Positions 8,388 to 17,920 of a DNA stretch of 64,000 nucleotides are shown here, one piece after another (positions within the stretch are counted from its first letter, which is position 1; each line of letters starts with the position of its first letter). Where the stretch lies: positions 496,001 through 560,000 of the forward strand of contig NZ_JAGUCO010000002.1 of NCBI RefSeq assembly GCF_018271995.1, written 5' to 3'. The notes under the pieces were generated by a model. That model was given only the letters and a program-made list of their open reading frames with translations, ran no database searches and had not been told where the DNA came from. A program made the position numbers and the translations under genes. The stretch comes from Carboxylicivirga linearis (GTDB taxonomy: Bacteria; Bacteroidota; Bacteroidia; Bacteroidales; Marinilabiliaceae).

Positions 8388-8395
8388 TATTTTTG
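8388..8395 (+). promoter_or_regulatory. -7 box for prmA
   Basis: TATTTTTG fits TAnnTTTG and ends 12 bases before the ATG at 8408. This leaves a very short 5' leader and argues against using the in-frame TTG at 8393 as the start. Confidence 0.55.
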
Positions 8396-8407
8396 CAAAA
8401 AAAAATA

Positions 8408-9247
8408 ATGGAATATACTAAAGTAGCTGTAACCGTTACCCCCTCCAATGAAATTGCCAACGACCTGTTAATGGCGCAAATGGGTGAACTTGGATTTGAA
8501 AGTTTTAGTGAAACCGATTACGGTTTTGATGCATATATACCTACTAAAGATTTCAATTCTAGTCTTCTTAAATCAATTGAAATTCCGTTTGAAGATACAA
8601 AGCTTGCATTCACGAATGAAGTAATGCCTGATGTTAATTGGAATGAGGAGTGGGAGAAGAATTATTTCCAACCGATTATTATTGATGATAAATGTATTGT
8701 TCGCAGGCCATTTGATAAAGTAGAAGGTAGTTACAAGCATGAAATTTTGATAGAACCTAAAATGTCATTTGGTACCGGACATCATTCTACAACCAGTCAA
8801 ATGTTGCAGTTTATATTAGAAACTGACATAAAAGGCACCAAAGTGCTGGATATGGGCTGTGGAACAGGAATATTAGGTATGCTCTGCGCAAAAAAGAAAG
8901 CTGCTTCGGTTGTGGGCATTGATATTGATGAATGGGCGTACAACAATGCTATTGAAAACTTAGCCTTAAATAACATTAGTAATATGACCATTGAAATGGG
9001 TGGAGCCGAAAAAATAGGTGAACGCTCTTTTGAAATCATTCTGGCAAATATTAATAGAAACATTCTACTGGAAGACATTAAAAAATACCAAAAAAGCCTA
9101 GTGCCTGGAGGCAAACTTATCTTAAGTGGTTTTTATCAGGAAGACCTAGAAATAATTACTCAGGAATGTCAAAAACACCAATTGAATTATTATTCGCATA
9201 AAAATGACAACAATTGGGTGGCAGCTGCGTATATACTGGCTAAATAA
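8408..9247 (+). CDS. prmA: Ribosomal protein L11 methyltransferase
   Basis: SAM-dependent enzyme that methylates ribosomal protein L11 at several amines. The Rossmann methyltransferase core shows FGTGHHSTT, the SAM-binding VLDMGCGTGILGMLCA and IDIDEWAYNNAIEN, and the catalytic-loop equivalent ILANINRNIL. The N-terminal domain (about 1-95) matches the L11-recognition domain. I chose the ATG at 8408 because the upstream TTG overlaps a -7 box. The protein is 279 residues, normal for Bacteroidota PrmA. The next gene follows after 36 bp. Confidence 0.95.
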   Translation: MEYTKVAVTVTPSNEIANDLLMAQMGELGFESFSETDYGFDAYIPTKDFNSSLLKSIEIPFEDTKLAFTNEVMPDVNWNEEWEKNYFQPIIIDDKCIVRRPFDKVEGSYKHEILIEPKMSFGTGHHSTTSQMLQFILETDIKGTKVLDMGCGTGILGMLCAKKKAASVVGIDIDEWAYNNAIENLALNNISNMTIEMGGAEKIGERSFEIILANINRNILLEDIKKYQKSLVPGGKLILSGFYQEDLEIITQECQKHQLNYYSHKNDNNWVAAAYILAK

Positions 9248-9283
9248 CACAAATTAAAGCCATTGCTGAAAAGTTTATAATCT

Positions 9284-12200
9284 ATGATCAAACGTTTACG
9301 AGCTCTATCATTATTTCTATTTGTTTTAACATCTGTATCAGCCCAAGTAACAAAGTTCAGTGATTCACCGGAAGTTTTTCTGGATGAGATGAACGATAAA
9401 TTCAAGAATGTAGCTAATAAAAAAGCTGCCAAAGAATTTATGGATAATTTTGAGGTATTCTGGATGAATCCCGAAACAGATGACTCACTTAAACAGTTAG
9501 TTATTAATACCTGTAACCAATTAGGGAAGAAAAGAGCTCGTCCCTATCCTGATTATAACATCTACCTTTCTACCATCATGACCTTTAAAAATAACGGTCA
9601 TGATGAAATCAGCTTTAAAAACTGGCATAATAAGGTCACTTCCTTGTTGGAAACCCCTCGCTATCCTTTACGAAACCTGAATAAGTTCTTAAAGATTAGT
9701 GAGGACCTTATAGCAACTAATACCATTTTTTCCACTCCTGCAGTTAGCTGGAAATGCAGCACAAATAATTATAAATATTTCTATAACAATAATAAACTGG
9801 CAATTGAAGTAGGTGAAACTAATTTAATTTGTAATTCAAGAAACGATAGTATTATTATTTACGATACCAAAGGTATCTTTTATCCAATCGATAAAATTTG
9901 GAAAGGTGATAAAGGACGAGTTACCTGGGAAAGATCAGATTTTAAACCGGATATGGTATATGCTACTTTTGATGATTATGAAGTAGAAATGGATGATCCA
10001 TCTTTCGAAGTTGATTCAGTTCAGTTTTATAACAAACACTATTTCGATCATCCGCTGGAAGGTAAAATATCCAATAAAGTAATGGCTATTTCCTCTCCCA
10101 GTTCAACTATTTACCCCAAATTTATAACTACCAAGCAACGTTTTACCATTGAAAAAATACATCCAAATATTGATTATGAAGGTGGATTTGCACAAAACGG
10201 AGCCAAATTCATGGGGGCTGGAACTGAAGAAAATCCGGCAGTCATAACTGTATCTCGAAATGACACAGCTTTTATGACAGCCAAATCACTTTTCTTTGCC
10301 TTAAGGAAAGATCAGATATTAAGTAATAATACCGAAATCAGCATCTCGCTAGATACTCAAAACATATATCATCCCGGACTTATTTTTAAATACATGGCCG
10401 ATTTGAATGAAATTCATTTAATAAGGAATGGTGAAGGTTTAGCTTTGAGTCCCTACTTCGATACATTTCATAACATCAGTATGGATGTTGAGCTTATCAA
10501 ATGGAAGGTTGGAAGTCAGTATTTAGATCTGGAGATGATATCAGGAGCCGCTCAAAACCAGGCTTTTTTCGAGTCACTTAGTTATTTTCGTGAAGATTTT
10601 TACAATCGGCTGCAAGGTATGGATGCCATTCACCCCTTGCAAGGACTAAAAAATTGTAGTAAATATTTCCATGGAAGACCATTTACCGCTACTGAATATG
10701 CTCAATTCATGCATTTACCAGAAAGTCCGATTCGTCAGCAAGTAATACAACTTTCGTTTTATGGATTTATCGAATACAATGTAAATACCGATGAAATTGT
10801 TATCCGTCAACGATTAAAAGATTACTTACTTTTTCGTTTAGGTCAAAAGGATTTTGATGTAATACGCTTTAATTCTATTACACCGGGTGAAATTGCCAAT
10901 GCCCGCCTCGATCTTAAAAACTTCGACTTAAACATGAATGGAGTAGAATCTATTTCTATCTGCGATCATCAAAACGTAGTTTTCTTCCCTCAAAACAAAG
11001 AGATTATTTTGAAAGAAAACAGAAACTTTGTTTTTAGTGGTGCTATTAATGCCGGTATGTTAAACCTCTTTGGTAATGGGTTTAAATTCTCATATGAAGA
11101 CTTCCGGATTGATATGAGTAATATTGATTCTTTGAGAATGAAAGTATTATCGGGTGAAACCGATTATTTTGGACAACCTCTTTTAAAGACAGTTGAAAAT
11201 ACCATCGCTAATCTATCTGGATACTTACAAATTGATGAGGCTGATAATAAATCAGGTGCTAGGAGAAACTCTCATTTCCCTATCCTGAACAGTCAAATTG
11301 AATCGTATGTTTACTTCAATCAACCCAATATTCAAAACGGAGCCTATAAAAAAGAAGATTTCTTTTTTACTCTGGATCCTTTCGAGATGGACAGTATCAA
11401 TACTCTAAAACCTGATAACTTTAACTTTGGTGGAGAATTTCAATCGAATATATTTCCAACTTTCAGGGATAGCTTAACCATACGACCTGATTATTCCCTT
11501 GGATTCACTCGTGATACTCCTGCTGATGGATATCCGATATATAACAACAAAGCTGTCTTTACCAATTCTATTGATTTGAGTAATGCCGGGTTAAAAGGAA
11601 ATGGAGTACTCGAATATGTTACTACTACCTCTCACTCTGAAGAATTTACCTTCTTACCCGATAAAGTAAAAGGACAAGCGCATAAATTCACTAACGAGAA
11701 AAGAGTGGAAGGTACACGTTACCCGGATGTGCAAGCAAACTATGTATCGATCGAATACCTGCCGGAGCAAGAAGAAATTTGGGCTCAAAGTCAGGAGGAA
11801 AACTTTACCATGTTTAATAAAGAAGCTCAGTTGAAAGGTCGCTTAAAAGTAACACCTTATGGTTCAACGGGTGGAGGCACATTCTATATGAAAAGTGCCA
11901 ACCTGGTTTCAAAAGAAATGGACTTCAGCGATCATACCGTTGTGGCTGATTCTTCAGACTTTAACTTATCCAATGCTGAAATGGGAGGCGTAAGCTTTGC
12001 CACTACCAATCTTATTTCCAATATTGATTTCGAAACGCGTCAGGGAACTTTCTCCTCACGTTCTGGTGGTAGCCGGGTTGACTTTACCGACAACCGCTAC
12101 ATCTCATTCATTAGCGAATTCTCTTGGGATATGGATCTGAATGATATCTATATGGGTGCGCGTGGATCGAAAGGTAACCGCTTTATCTCTACTCATCGTC

Positions 12201-13681
12201 GTCAGGATTCATTATCGTTTTATGTTCCTATGGCCCGATATGATGTTGAGTTAAAAACAATCTTTGCTGAGGAAGTTAAACAAATTGATGTTGGAGATGC
12301 CAACATGATTATTAGCGATGGACTTGTTACCATTAGAGAAGATGCGGTGATTGATCCACTGGACAGTGTTCAAATAATCCTGCAGCAAGATAGCGCCTTT
12401 ACTCATGTATTATACGAGTCTCATGTAAATATACTGGGTAAATATGAATACAATGCCTACGGTAAATACGACTACTTTAATGGTGAAGGTAAAAAGCTAA
12501 CGCTCAACATGCATAATATAACTCTGGATAAGGAAAACAAAACGTTTGCTGAAGGCAAAATCACGGAAAAAGATCTTTTCACCTTCAACAGTCATTTTGC
12601 TTTTAAAGGAGATATTAAGTTAGAAGCAGCTTTTAAAGACCTTAACTTTAATGGAGGTGCACAAATGTTACACAGGTGTTCATCCGGTCCGCAGACATAT
12701 GTAAGATTTGATTCGCGTATGGACGCTAAAAACGTTAGAATACCTATCAATGAAGAGACTCAAAGTTTCGAATACAGTAATATTTATAAAGATTTCTTTA
12801 TCACCAAAGACAGTACTCATGTATATAGCTCTTTCCTTGAAAGTAGAAAAGACTATAGCGATATTCCAATGCTAACGGGTTCCGGCTATTTAATTTACAA
12901 CGATAAAGAGCAGTCGTTTGATATTGCTGAAGAGTATAAACATGCAAACCCTGATTCTACAGGTAATATTATTCGATTCCGTGAGACGGATTGTAATATT
13001 GTTGCGGAAGGACAAATTGATATGGGTATTGACTTAGACGAAGTTAAACTCAAAGCATCTGGTTCGTTATTAGATGAGCGCGACAATAACATACTATCAG
13101 CCAGTACCATGTTAGGCATTGATTTCTTCTTTAATCAGGAAGCTTTGGATAAACTTTACAGTTCTATTTTAAATTCATCAGCTAAAGATTCGAAAGTGAC
13201 GAAAGAATTATTTACTAAACGAATGGCTGAATGGATTGGCAAGAACAATTCTGAAAAGATTGAAAGTGAAAGAACAGGCACCGGAATATCGGAGAAACTA
13301 CCTGAAGAAATTAAGCAAATTCTGCTATTTAGTAATATTGATTTTGTGTGGGATTCGGGAGAAAGATCATTCTGGGCTGATGGTGAAGCCGATCTTGCCT
13401 ACCTGAATGAGTATATCGTGAATAAAAAGGTAAAAGTAAAAGCTGAGCTGATGCGCAAACGAAGTGGTAACTCACTTGATATGTACATCGAATTTGATGA
13501 GAATACCTGGGTATACTTTACCTATAAAAACAACATGATGCAAACACTTTCTTCTAACAAGGAATACAACCAGATTGTACAAGCTCTTAAAGCTGAAGAT
13601 AGAAAGCAAAAAGGTAAGCCATTTACTTTTATTATGTCACCAGAAAGTAAGAAGGCCAGATTCTTAAAACGATTTGAATAG
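9284..13681 (+). CDS. Very large exported protein of unknown function (1465 aa)
   Basis: A signal peptide (MIKRLRALSLFLFVLTSVSAQ) begins a 1465-residue protein with no domain I can name. The N-terminal 400 residues are mixed; a helical segment around 440-510 ends in a winged-helix-like stretch (LPESPIRQQVIQLSFYGFIEYN). From about 560 onwards the sequence is beta-rich, with many short strands such as FVFSGAINAGMLNLFGNGFKFSYEDFRIDM and ANMIISDGLVTIREDAVIDPL. These recall beta-helix or OstA/LPS-transport-like repeats, but this is only a resemblance. No C-terminal type IX sorting signal is evident. It probably shares the prmA transcript. Confidence 0.55.
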   Translation: MIKRLRALSLFLFVLTSVSAQVTKFSDSPEVFLDEMNDKFKNVANKKAAKEFMDNFEVFWMNPETDDSLKQLVINTCNQLGKKRARPYPDYNIYLSTIMTFKNNGHDEISFKNWHNKVTSLLETPRYPLRNLNKFLKISEDLIATNTIFSTPAVSWKCSTNNYKYFYNNNKLAIEVGETNLICNSRNDSIIIYDTKGIFYPIDKIWKGDKGRVTWERSDFKPDMVYATFDDYEVEMDDPSFEVDSVQFYNKHYFDHPLEGKISNKVMAISSPSSTIYPKFITTKQRFTIEKIHPNIDYEGGFAQNGAKFMGAGTEENPAVITVSRNDTAFMTAKSLFFALRKDQILSNNTEISISLDTQNIYHPGLIFKYMADLNEIHLIRNGEGLALSPYFDTFHNISMDVELIKWKVGSQYLDLEMISGAAQNQAFFESLSYFREDFYNRLQGMDAIHPLQGLKNCSKYFHGRPFTATEYAQFMHLPESPIRQQVIQLSFYGFIEYNVNTDEIVIRQRLKDYLLFRLGQKDFDVIRFNSITPGEIANARLDLKNFDLNMNGVESISICDHQNVVFFPQNKEIILKENRNFVFSGAINAGMLNLFGNGFKFSYEDFRIDMSNIDSLRMKVLSGETDYFGQPLLKTVENTIANLSGYLQIDEADNKSGARRNSHFPILNSQIESYVYFNQPNIQNGAYKKEDFFFTLDPFEMDSINTLKPDNFNFGGEFQSNIFPTFRDSLTIRPDYSLGFTRDTPADGYPIYNNKAVFTNSIDLSNAGLKGNGVLEYVTTTSHSEEFTFLPDKVKGQAHKFTNEKRVEGTRYPDVQANYVSIEYLPEQEEIWAQSQEENFTMFNKEAQLKGRLKVTPYGSTGGGTFYMKSANLVSKEMDFSDHTVVADSSDFNLSNAEMGGVSFATTNLISNIDFETRQGTFSSRSGGSRVDFTDNRYISFISEFSWDMDLNDIYMGARGSKGNRFISTHRRQDSLSFYVPMARYDVELKTIFAEEVKQIDVGDANMIISDGLVTIREDAVIDPLDSVQIILQQDSAFTHVLYESHVNILGKYEYNAYGKYDYFNGEGKKLTLNMHNITLDKENKTFAEGKITEKDLFTFNSHFAFKGDIKLEAAFKDLNFNGGAQMLHRCSSGPQTYVRFDSRMDAKNVRIPINEETQSFEYSNIYKDFFITKDSTHVYSSFLESRKDYSDIPMLTGSGYLIYNDKEQSFDIAEEYKHANPDSTGNIIRFRETDCNIVAEGQIDMGIDLDEVKLKASGSLLDERDNNILSASTMLGIDFFFNQEALDKLYSSILNSSAKDSKVTKELFTKRMAEWIGKNNSEKIESERTGTGISEKLPEEIKQILLFSNIDFVWDSGERSFWADGEADLAYLNEYIVNKKVKVKAELMRKRSGNSLDMYIEFDENTWVYFTYKNNMMQTLSSNKEYNQIVQALKAEDRKQKGKPFTFIMSPESKKARFLKRFE

Positions 13682-13700
13682 AGCAACAAATAAAAAAAGA

Positions 13701-13730
13701 AAAGCCGTTGAAATTCAACGGCTTTTTTTT
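13701..13730. terminator. Bidirectional intrinsic terminator
   Basis: The stem AAAGCCGTTG / CAACGGCTTT (13701-13725) has a 5-nt loop, eight T on the plus side and an A-rich run on the other. It separates two convergent genes. The stop codon of the minus-strand methyltransferase lies at the edge of the T-run. Confidence 0.85.
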
Positions 13731-14433
13731 ATGCTAAAATTAAAAATATAGCTGGTCGTTTATTAATATCGGGCAGTTTCCCCTTCCATTGCGCTATGGT
13801 TTTTGTAACAATATACTCAGTATCGAGTGTTATATCGCAGGCAATACACAAACGTGTTTTTGGACTGCATGTTTGTACTATATCCTGAAGCATGCGCATA
13901 TTTCTATACGGTGCTTCAATAAATAACTGCGTTTGATTTTCTTTTCTCGATCGATCTTCCAAGGCCTTAATTGCTTTGGGTGCCTCTCCTTTTTTTACCG
14001 GCAAATAACCATGAAAAGCAAAACTCTGCCCATTTAATCCTGATGCCATAACAGACATTAATATGGATGATGGCCCCACCAATGGAATTACATTTATCTT
14101 GTTTTCATGGGCCAGCTTGGCAATATCAGCTCCCGGATCAGCAACTCCCGGACATCCGGCCTCTGACAGCATTCCCATGTTTTTACCATCGTGCAATGGA
14201 CGTAAAAAAGAAGGAATATCATTAGGTTTTGTATGCTTATCCAATACAAAAAAAGTCAATTCATCAATATCAATTTCCTTATCTACCTTTTTTAAAAACC
14301 GCCTTGCCGAACGAATATTTTCAACCACATAATACTTTAGTGATTTAATAATGTCTATCACATCAGCCGGAAGGTTATATTCAATGGCACTCTCCCCCAT
14401 TGTATTGGGGATCATATAAAGTTGACCTTTCAT
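13729..14433 (-). CDS. SAM-dependent methyltransferase, RsmI-like (tetrapyrrole methylase fold)
   Basis: A 234-residue member of the tetrapyrrole-methylase superfamily close to RsmI, which 2'-O-methylates C1402 of 16S rRNA. Visible motifs are MGMLSEAGCPGVADPGADI (RsmI-type SDAGxPxxxDPG), VPLVGPSSILMSVMASGLNGQSFAFHGYLP, and FIEAPYRNMRML. The protein is shorter than typical RsmI and its N-terminus (MKGQLYMIPNTMGE) differs. It may be the Bacteroidota paralogue annotated only as a SAM-dependent methyltransferase, and rRNA specificity is uncertain. Confidence 0.85.
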   Translation of the reverse strand: MKGQLYMIPNTMGESAIEYNLPADVIDIIKSLKYYVVENIRSARRFLKKVDKEIDIDELTFFVLDKHTKPNDIPSFLRPLHDGKNMGMLSEAGCPGVADPGADIAKLAHENKINVIPLVGPSSILMSVMASGLNGQSFAFHGYLPVKKGEAPKAIKALEDRSRKENQTQLFIEAPYRNMRMLQDIVQTCSPKTRLCIACDITLDTEYIVTKTIAQWKGKLPDINKRPAIFLILA

Positions 14434-14566
14434 TTTAAATAGTTCATTAGTTTTTAGGCAGTAGTCAGTTGAATTACCAATCGCTTACAACCGGCTACCA
14501 CATGCTTCAGTATAAGCTAAATTACAACATAGCTCTAATAAAAGTGCTATACCTACAATTTTCAGA

Positions 14567-15175
14567 TTAAAAAATAAGAGGAGTTGGTCTTTTCAAAAGT
14601 TCATCGTAATTAGGTGGCAAATCAAGAATGTCTGACATCAGATCATTAAGTATATCCAAACTCTTATTCGATAATAATTCCATTACCTCGTCAATGGCAT
14701 CGCCACACACCATATATGGAGCCTGGTGAAACAGAATATCGTTACCAATACACAAAGCATAAATCTGAAATTCATCTACTTCATCCATCGATTTGTTTTT
14801 GACAATACAATTCTGAAGCCATATATCAGTCTCAAATAACTCGTATTTTTTTAACTCCTGATCTCTTTTATCTATATCTGTATTTTCTTTGAAGTAAGCC
14901 TGTATTTTATCACGCGACTCTTGCGATAACGATTCATTTATTTGTTGCACGCAATCCATACAATAAGCCAGTTCAAATACCACTTCCCTCCTTCCTTTGG
15001 TCAGATCCTGACCATATGCCTTTTCGATAATATAAGGTTCGCCAGATCGAATAATATCTTTTTGGCACACCTTACATTCTGTAAAAGGCTGATTCGACTT
15101 ATCGGAATGAAAAATACTTGGAATAGGCAAAGTATGAAATGGTTTTCCAGACATAGTTGTTGTATTATTCTTCAA
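14567..15175 (-). CDS. Hypothetical protein with CxxC zinc-ribbon-like pair
   Basis: An unrecognised 202-residue soluble protein. Two cysteine pairs, ECKVCQKDI (about residues 33-41) and AYCMDCVQQ (about 70-78), are spaced as in a zinc ribbon. After these the protein is acidic and helical and ends with LPPNYDELLKRPTPLIF. There is no signal peptide. The start could be at 15175 or at the internal Met at 15154 (MSGKPF). It stands alone, separated by 133 bp from the methyltransferase gene downstream. Possibly a metal- or nucleic-acid-binding protein; role unknown. Confidence 0.65.
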   Translation of the reverse strand: MKNNTTTMSGKPFHTLPIPSIFHSDKSNQPFTECKVCQKDIIRSGEPYIIEKAYGQDLTKGRREVVFELAYCMDCVQQINESLSQESRDKIQAYFKENTDIDKRDQELKKYELFETDIWLQNCIVKNKSMDEVDEFQIYALCIGNDILFHQAPYMVCGDAIDEVMELLSNKSLDILNDLMSDILDLPPNYDELLKRPTPLIF

Positions 15176-15227
15176 AAATAGGAAAGGTTTTGCAATTAAC
15201 TAATAACCTGAGTTCGATTTAAATTTA

Positions 15228-15390
15228 AGGCAAAGGCCGAATTCTTCAGTTTTGGTGCCAAACAGATTTACGTAAGGCCTCGCCGCACAGTTTTGAGGCT
15301 TTCCGTAAATACGCAAAGGCTGAATTCTGTAGTTTTTATCTCTTTCGTAAATACGCAAAGCTTTGCCGCACAGTTTTGATGTTGTACCTA
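15228..15390. repeat. Intergenic tandem repeat, ~42-bp periodicity
   Basis: CGTAAATACGCAAAG occurs at 15304-15318 and 15346-15360 (42 bp apart). GCCGCACAGTTTTGA occurs at 15282-15296 and 15365-15379 (83 bp, about two units). GCAAAGGC-GAATTCT is also duplicated near 15231 and 15313. On the minus strand the array is open and would encode about 14-residue repeats (for example KNYRIQPLRIYGK). It looks like a short mobile or recombinogenic repeat rather than a gene. Confidence 0.6.
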
Positions 15391-15470
15391 AATAATCCAG
15401 AGGTGATTCTATTTGTTCTATAGTAGACATATATCATGTTTTGCAAGTAAAAACAAGGCGCACAATTTTG

Positions 15471-15478
15471 TATGTTTG
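15471..15478 (+). promoter_or_regulatory. -7 box for the SBF-type transporter
   Basis: TATGTTTG matches TAnnTTTG and lies 24 bases before the ATG at 15503. A TTTG at 15440-15443 is a possible -33 element, but its 27-bp spacing is long. Confidence 0.5.
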
Positions 15479-15502
15479 TATTAACCCCATCAATCAACTA
15501 AA

Positions 15503-16408
15503 ATGAAATCAATTCTTTCATTACTCTCACATCGGAATACAATTTTAATTATGGCAGTTGTATTTGGGTTATGGTTGGGTGATTATGCACATTTTCTTAA
15601 ATTATTTACTACCTATATTCTGGCCTTGGTTATGACCTTTTCAATGACCAACATCAGAACACAAAGCCTCTACCCTGTTTCAAAACTGCTATTTCCGATG
15701 TTGAAAGGTGCGCTATTTAACTACTTTATTTATGCAGTTATAATGATTGGAGCTGCTCACCTGTTTATTAGTGATAAGGAATTGTTTTATGGCTTTGTCA
15801 TCATTGCTACTACAGCACCAGGGGTAGCTATTATACCATTCTCAAGTATTCTTAAAGGAGACATCGAATATGCAGTAAAAGGAGTTTTGGGCGCTTTTAT
15901 CTGCACCATTGTTCTTACCCCGTTTTTGGTTGGGTATTTAACCGGAAACGATGGCATATCATCCTCGCAACTATTTATTTTGATGGTTAAAACAATCATC
16001 GTTCCTCTTATCCTTTCCCGCTTATTATTGCATCGCTCAGTAAAGAGTATGGTAAATAAAACGCGCGGTAAGATTGTGGATATAGGTTTTGCCACACTTA
16101 TTTTTATAGCTATTGGAGTAAACCGATCGGTATTTTTCGATCAAACAGAAATGCTAATTGGTATAGCTGTCGTTCTTTTTATATCGCACTTTGTGGTGGG
16201 TGTGATACACGAAAAACTAATTGGCCATTTTATCTCCAACAAGGCCAAACTAACATCAGACAATTTGCATCTGACCATCAAAAGTTCAGGCTTTGCAGTG
16301 GTAACAGCTCTTCAGTTATTCGGGCAGAAAGCTGCTATTCCAACAGCTGTACTTCCCATATTTGTATTGTTTTACTTACTGTATCTCTCCTTCAGAAAGG
16401 GTAGTTGA
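15503..16408 (+). CDS. Bile acid:sodium symporter-like membrane transporter
   Basis: A 301-residue integral membrane protein with about nine to ten hydrophobic segments. The segment IIATTAPGVAIIPFSSILKGDIEYAVKGVLGAF resembles the discontinuous-helix substrate and Na+ site of the SBF/BASS family, and SGFAVVTALQLFGQKAAIPTAVLPIFVLFYLLYL resembles the second repeat. The family carries organic acids, bile acids or related anions together with sodium; the substrate here is unknown. The 3' end overlaps the convergent MFS gene by 33 bp. Confidence 0.75.
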   Translation: MKSILSLLSHRNTILIMAVVFGLWLGDYAHFLKLFTTYILALVMTFSMTNIRTQSLYPVSKLLFPMLKGALFNYFIYAVIMIGAAHLFISDKELFYGFVIIATTAPGVAIIPFSSILKGDIEYAVKGVLGAFICTIVLTPFLVGYLTGNDGISSSQLFILMVKTIIVPLILSRLLLHRSVKSMVNKTRGKIVDIGFATLIFIAIGVNRSVFFDQTEMLIGIAVVLFISHFVVGVIHEKLIGHFISNKAKLTSDNLHLTIKSSGFAVVTALQLFGQKAAIPTAVLPIFVLFYLLYLSFRKGS

Positions 16409-17599
16409 TTCGGCTCCTTTTTCAACCGATTTTAAAAATAAAAAGATACTGGAACCGGTTAACACCATAAAAACAGCCCCTATAATGGTAAATGCCTGAC
16501 TTAATGACAAGCGATCGGTTACATACCCGAATAAGGGAGCTAAAACCGAAAAGTTAGCTCTGATTATTAAACTACGTATTGATAAAACCGTTGCCCGTAT
16601 ATCGGATGATGTAATTCTGTTGATATAATCTTTTAGTACAGGGGTTGCAATACCACGGGAGAAATAAAAGACCACTAAAACCGGAAGTACCCAATACGAA
16701 TGTATTAATCCTGCCAATATAAAAGCACCAGTAATAATAACGGTGGTACCAATTACTGTTGATTTAGGCTTTAGTTTTTGCTCAATTTTATAAGCCGCCA
16801 ATGTGGTTAATCCCACAATTAGATTTAGTACCGTACTGGTGGTTCCAATATGTATTTCTCTAAAACCAACTTCTTTCAGATACAATGGATACACCCAGGC
16901 CATACTAAGAGTTGCCGAACCTATTATTGATGAATATATGATGTTATATCGGAGGCTTTTATTTTTAATCATTGCATACTTTACCACATTCCATATATCT
17001 TTCCATGTGGCCTTTTGTGTGCGGGTATACAATTGAGGTTCTATCAATAAAAAAGCAGCCGGAACAGCTATAAATGCAATACCTGTTTGAAAAACAAAAG
17101 GCATTCGAAGACTCCACTCGGCCAATGCTCCTCCCATAAAACCGGCAATGGCCTCGCTAAAATTTCCCACCGAAAAGTTTCGCCCCTCGTACTTTAAATA
17201 GTCCTTCTCACGGCCGTCAGCCTTAAGACTATCGTATAACAATGCAGAATCGGCACCACTAATAAAACTCTGCCCTATTCCCAGTATTAACTCGGCCGCC
17301 ACAAAAGCGTAAAATCCACTTGATAAGGAATAAATTGCAAATCCAACAGTACCCAATATACTGCCAATAATAAGAGTCCGTTTACGTCCGAGAACATCAG
17401 CGGCATACCCCGATGGTATTTCAAATATTACAATGGCAATACTATAAATAGCCTTCAGCTGAAACGATTCTTCCACCGTAAAGCCTAAGTCCTGATAAAA
17501 CAGCATTAAAATAGGCATGGTTAGCATAAACCATTTCGCAATTTTTATCAGATATAATTTTGTGATATTGCCTGAATACATTCGAAAAAATTTTCGCAA
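16376..17599 (-). CDS. MFS transporter
   Basis: A 407-residue major facilitator superfamily protein with 12 predicted hydrophobic segments. The loop 2-3 signature reads GYAADVLGRKRTLIIGSILG (about residues 60-80), matching the MFS motif GxxxDRxGRR. A drug or sugar-phosphate specificity cannot be assigned. It is oriented toward the preceding symporter gene and overlaps its 3' end. A 321-bp gap separates it from the divergent gene at 17921. Confidence 0.88.
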   Translation of the reverse strand: MRKFFRMYSGNITKLYLIKIAKWFMLTMPILMLFYQDLGFTVEESFQLKAIYSIAIVIFEIPSGYAADVLGRKRTLIIGSILGTVGFAIYSLSSGFYAFVAAELILGIGQSFISGADSALLYDSLKADGREKDYLKYEGRNFSVGNFSEAIAGFMGGALAEWSLRMPFVFQTGIAFIAVPAAFLLIEPQLYTRTQKATWKDIWNVVKYAMIKNKSLRYNIIYSSIIGSATLSMAWVYPLYLKEVGFREIHIGTTSTVLNLIVGLTTLAAYKIEQKLKPKSTVIGTTVIITGAFILAGLIHSYWVLPVLVVFYFSRGIATPVLKDYINRITSSDIRATVLSIRSLIIRANFSVLAPLFGYVTDRLSLSQAFTIIGAVFMVLTGSSIFLFLKSVEKGAESTTLSEGEIQ

Positions 17600-17875
17600 A
17601 AATAGGCTTTCAAAAACTTCTTTACAAAAACGTTTTAAACCAATTCATTCTAAATAGCGCCAATCCTTCACATCTAGGGGTTGGAATAGAAAATTCGATA
17701 TCTAGCCTTATGAAGTACTAAGAATGTGAGTTAACTGATATAAATAACCATTTTGAGTATAAACACAACTTTAACAGCAGACTTTATAGACAGACTCTAA
17801 ATAATTAGTTTTCCTTTTGAATTAGCTCAGATTTACAAAGAAAAATGTTTTATTTATGTAAACCTTTACTCACAC

Positions 17876-17897
17876 TGTCGACAAACGATTCTCGACA
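17876..17897 (+). promoter_or_regulatory. Operator-like inverted repeat
   Basis: TGTCGA (17876-17881) and TCGACA (17892-17897) form a perfect 6-bp inverted repeat around 10 bp. It lies just upstream of TAATCTTG (17902-17909, one mismatch to the -7 consensus) and of the ATG at 17921. Rest of the 17600-17920 gap: no other gene or clear structure seen. Confidence 0.35.
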
Positions 17898-17920
17898 AGG
17901 GTAATCTTGCATAAAAAAGA

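Noticed and set aside
13729-14433. Naming the gene rsmI
   Set aside because: Motifs are RsmI-like but the protein is shorter and its N-terminus differs, so I left the symbol empty.
15200-15430. Open frame of 76 codons on the minus strand as an ordinary gene
   Set aside because: It consists almost wholly of intergenic repeat units, has no recognisable domain, and overlaps the upstream area of the transporter gene. I kept it as a repeat and only raise translation as a possibility.
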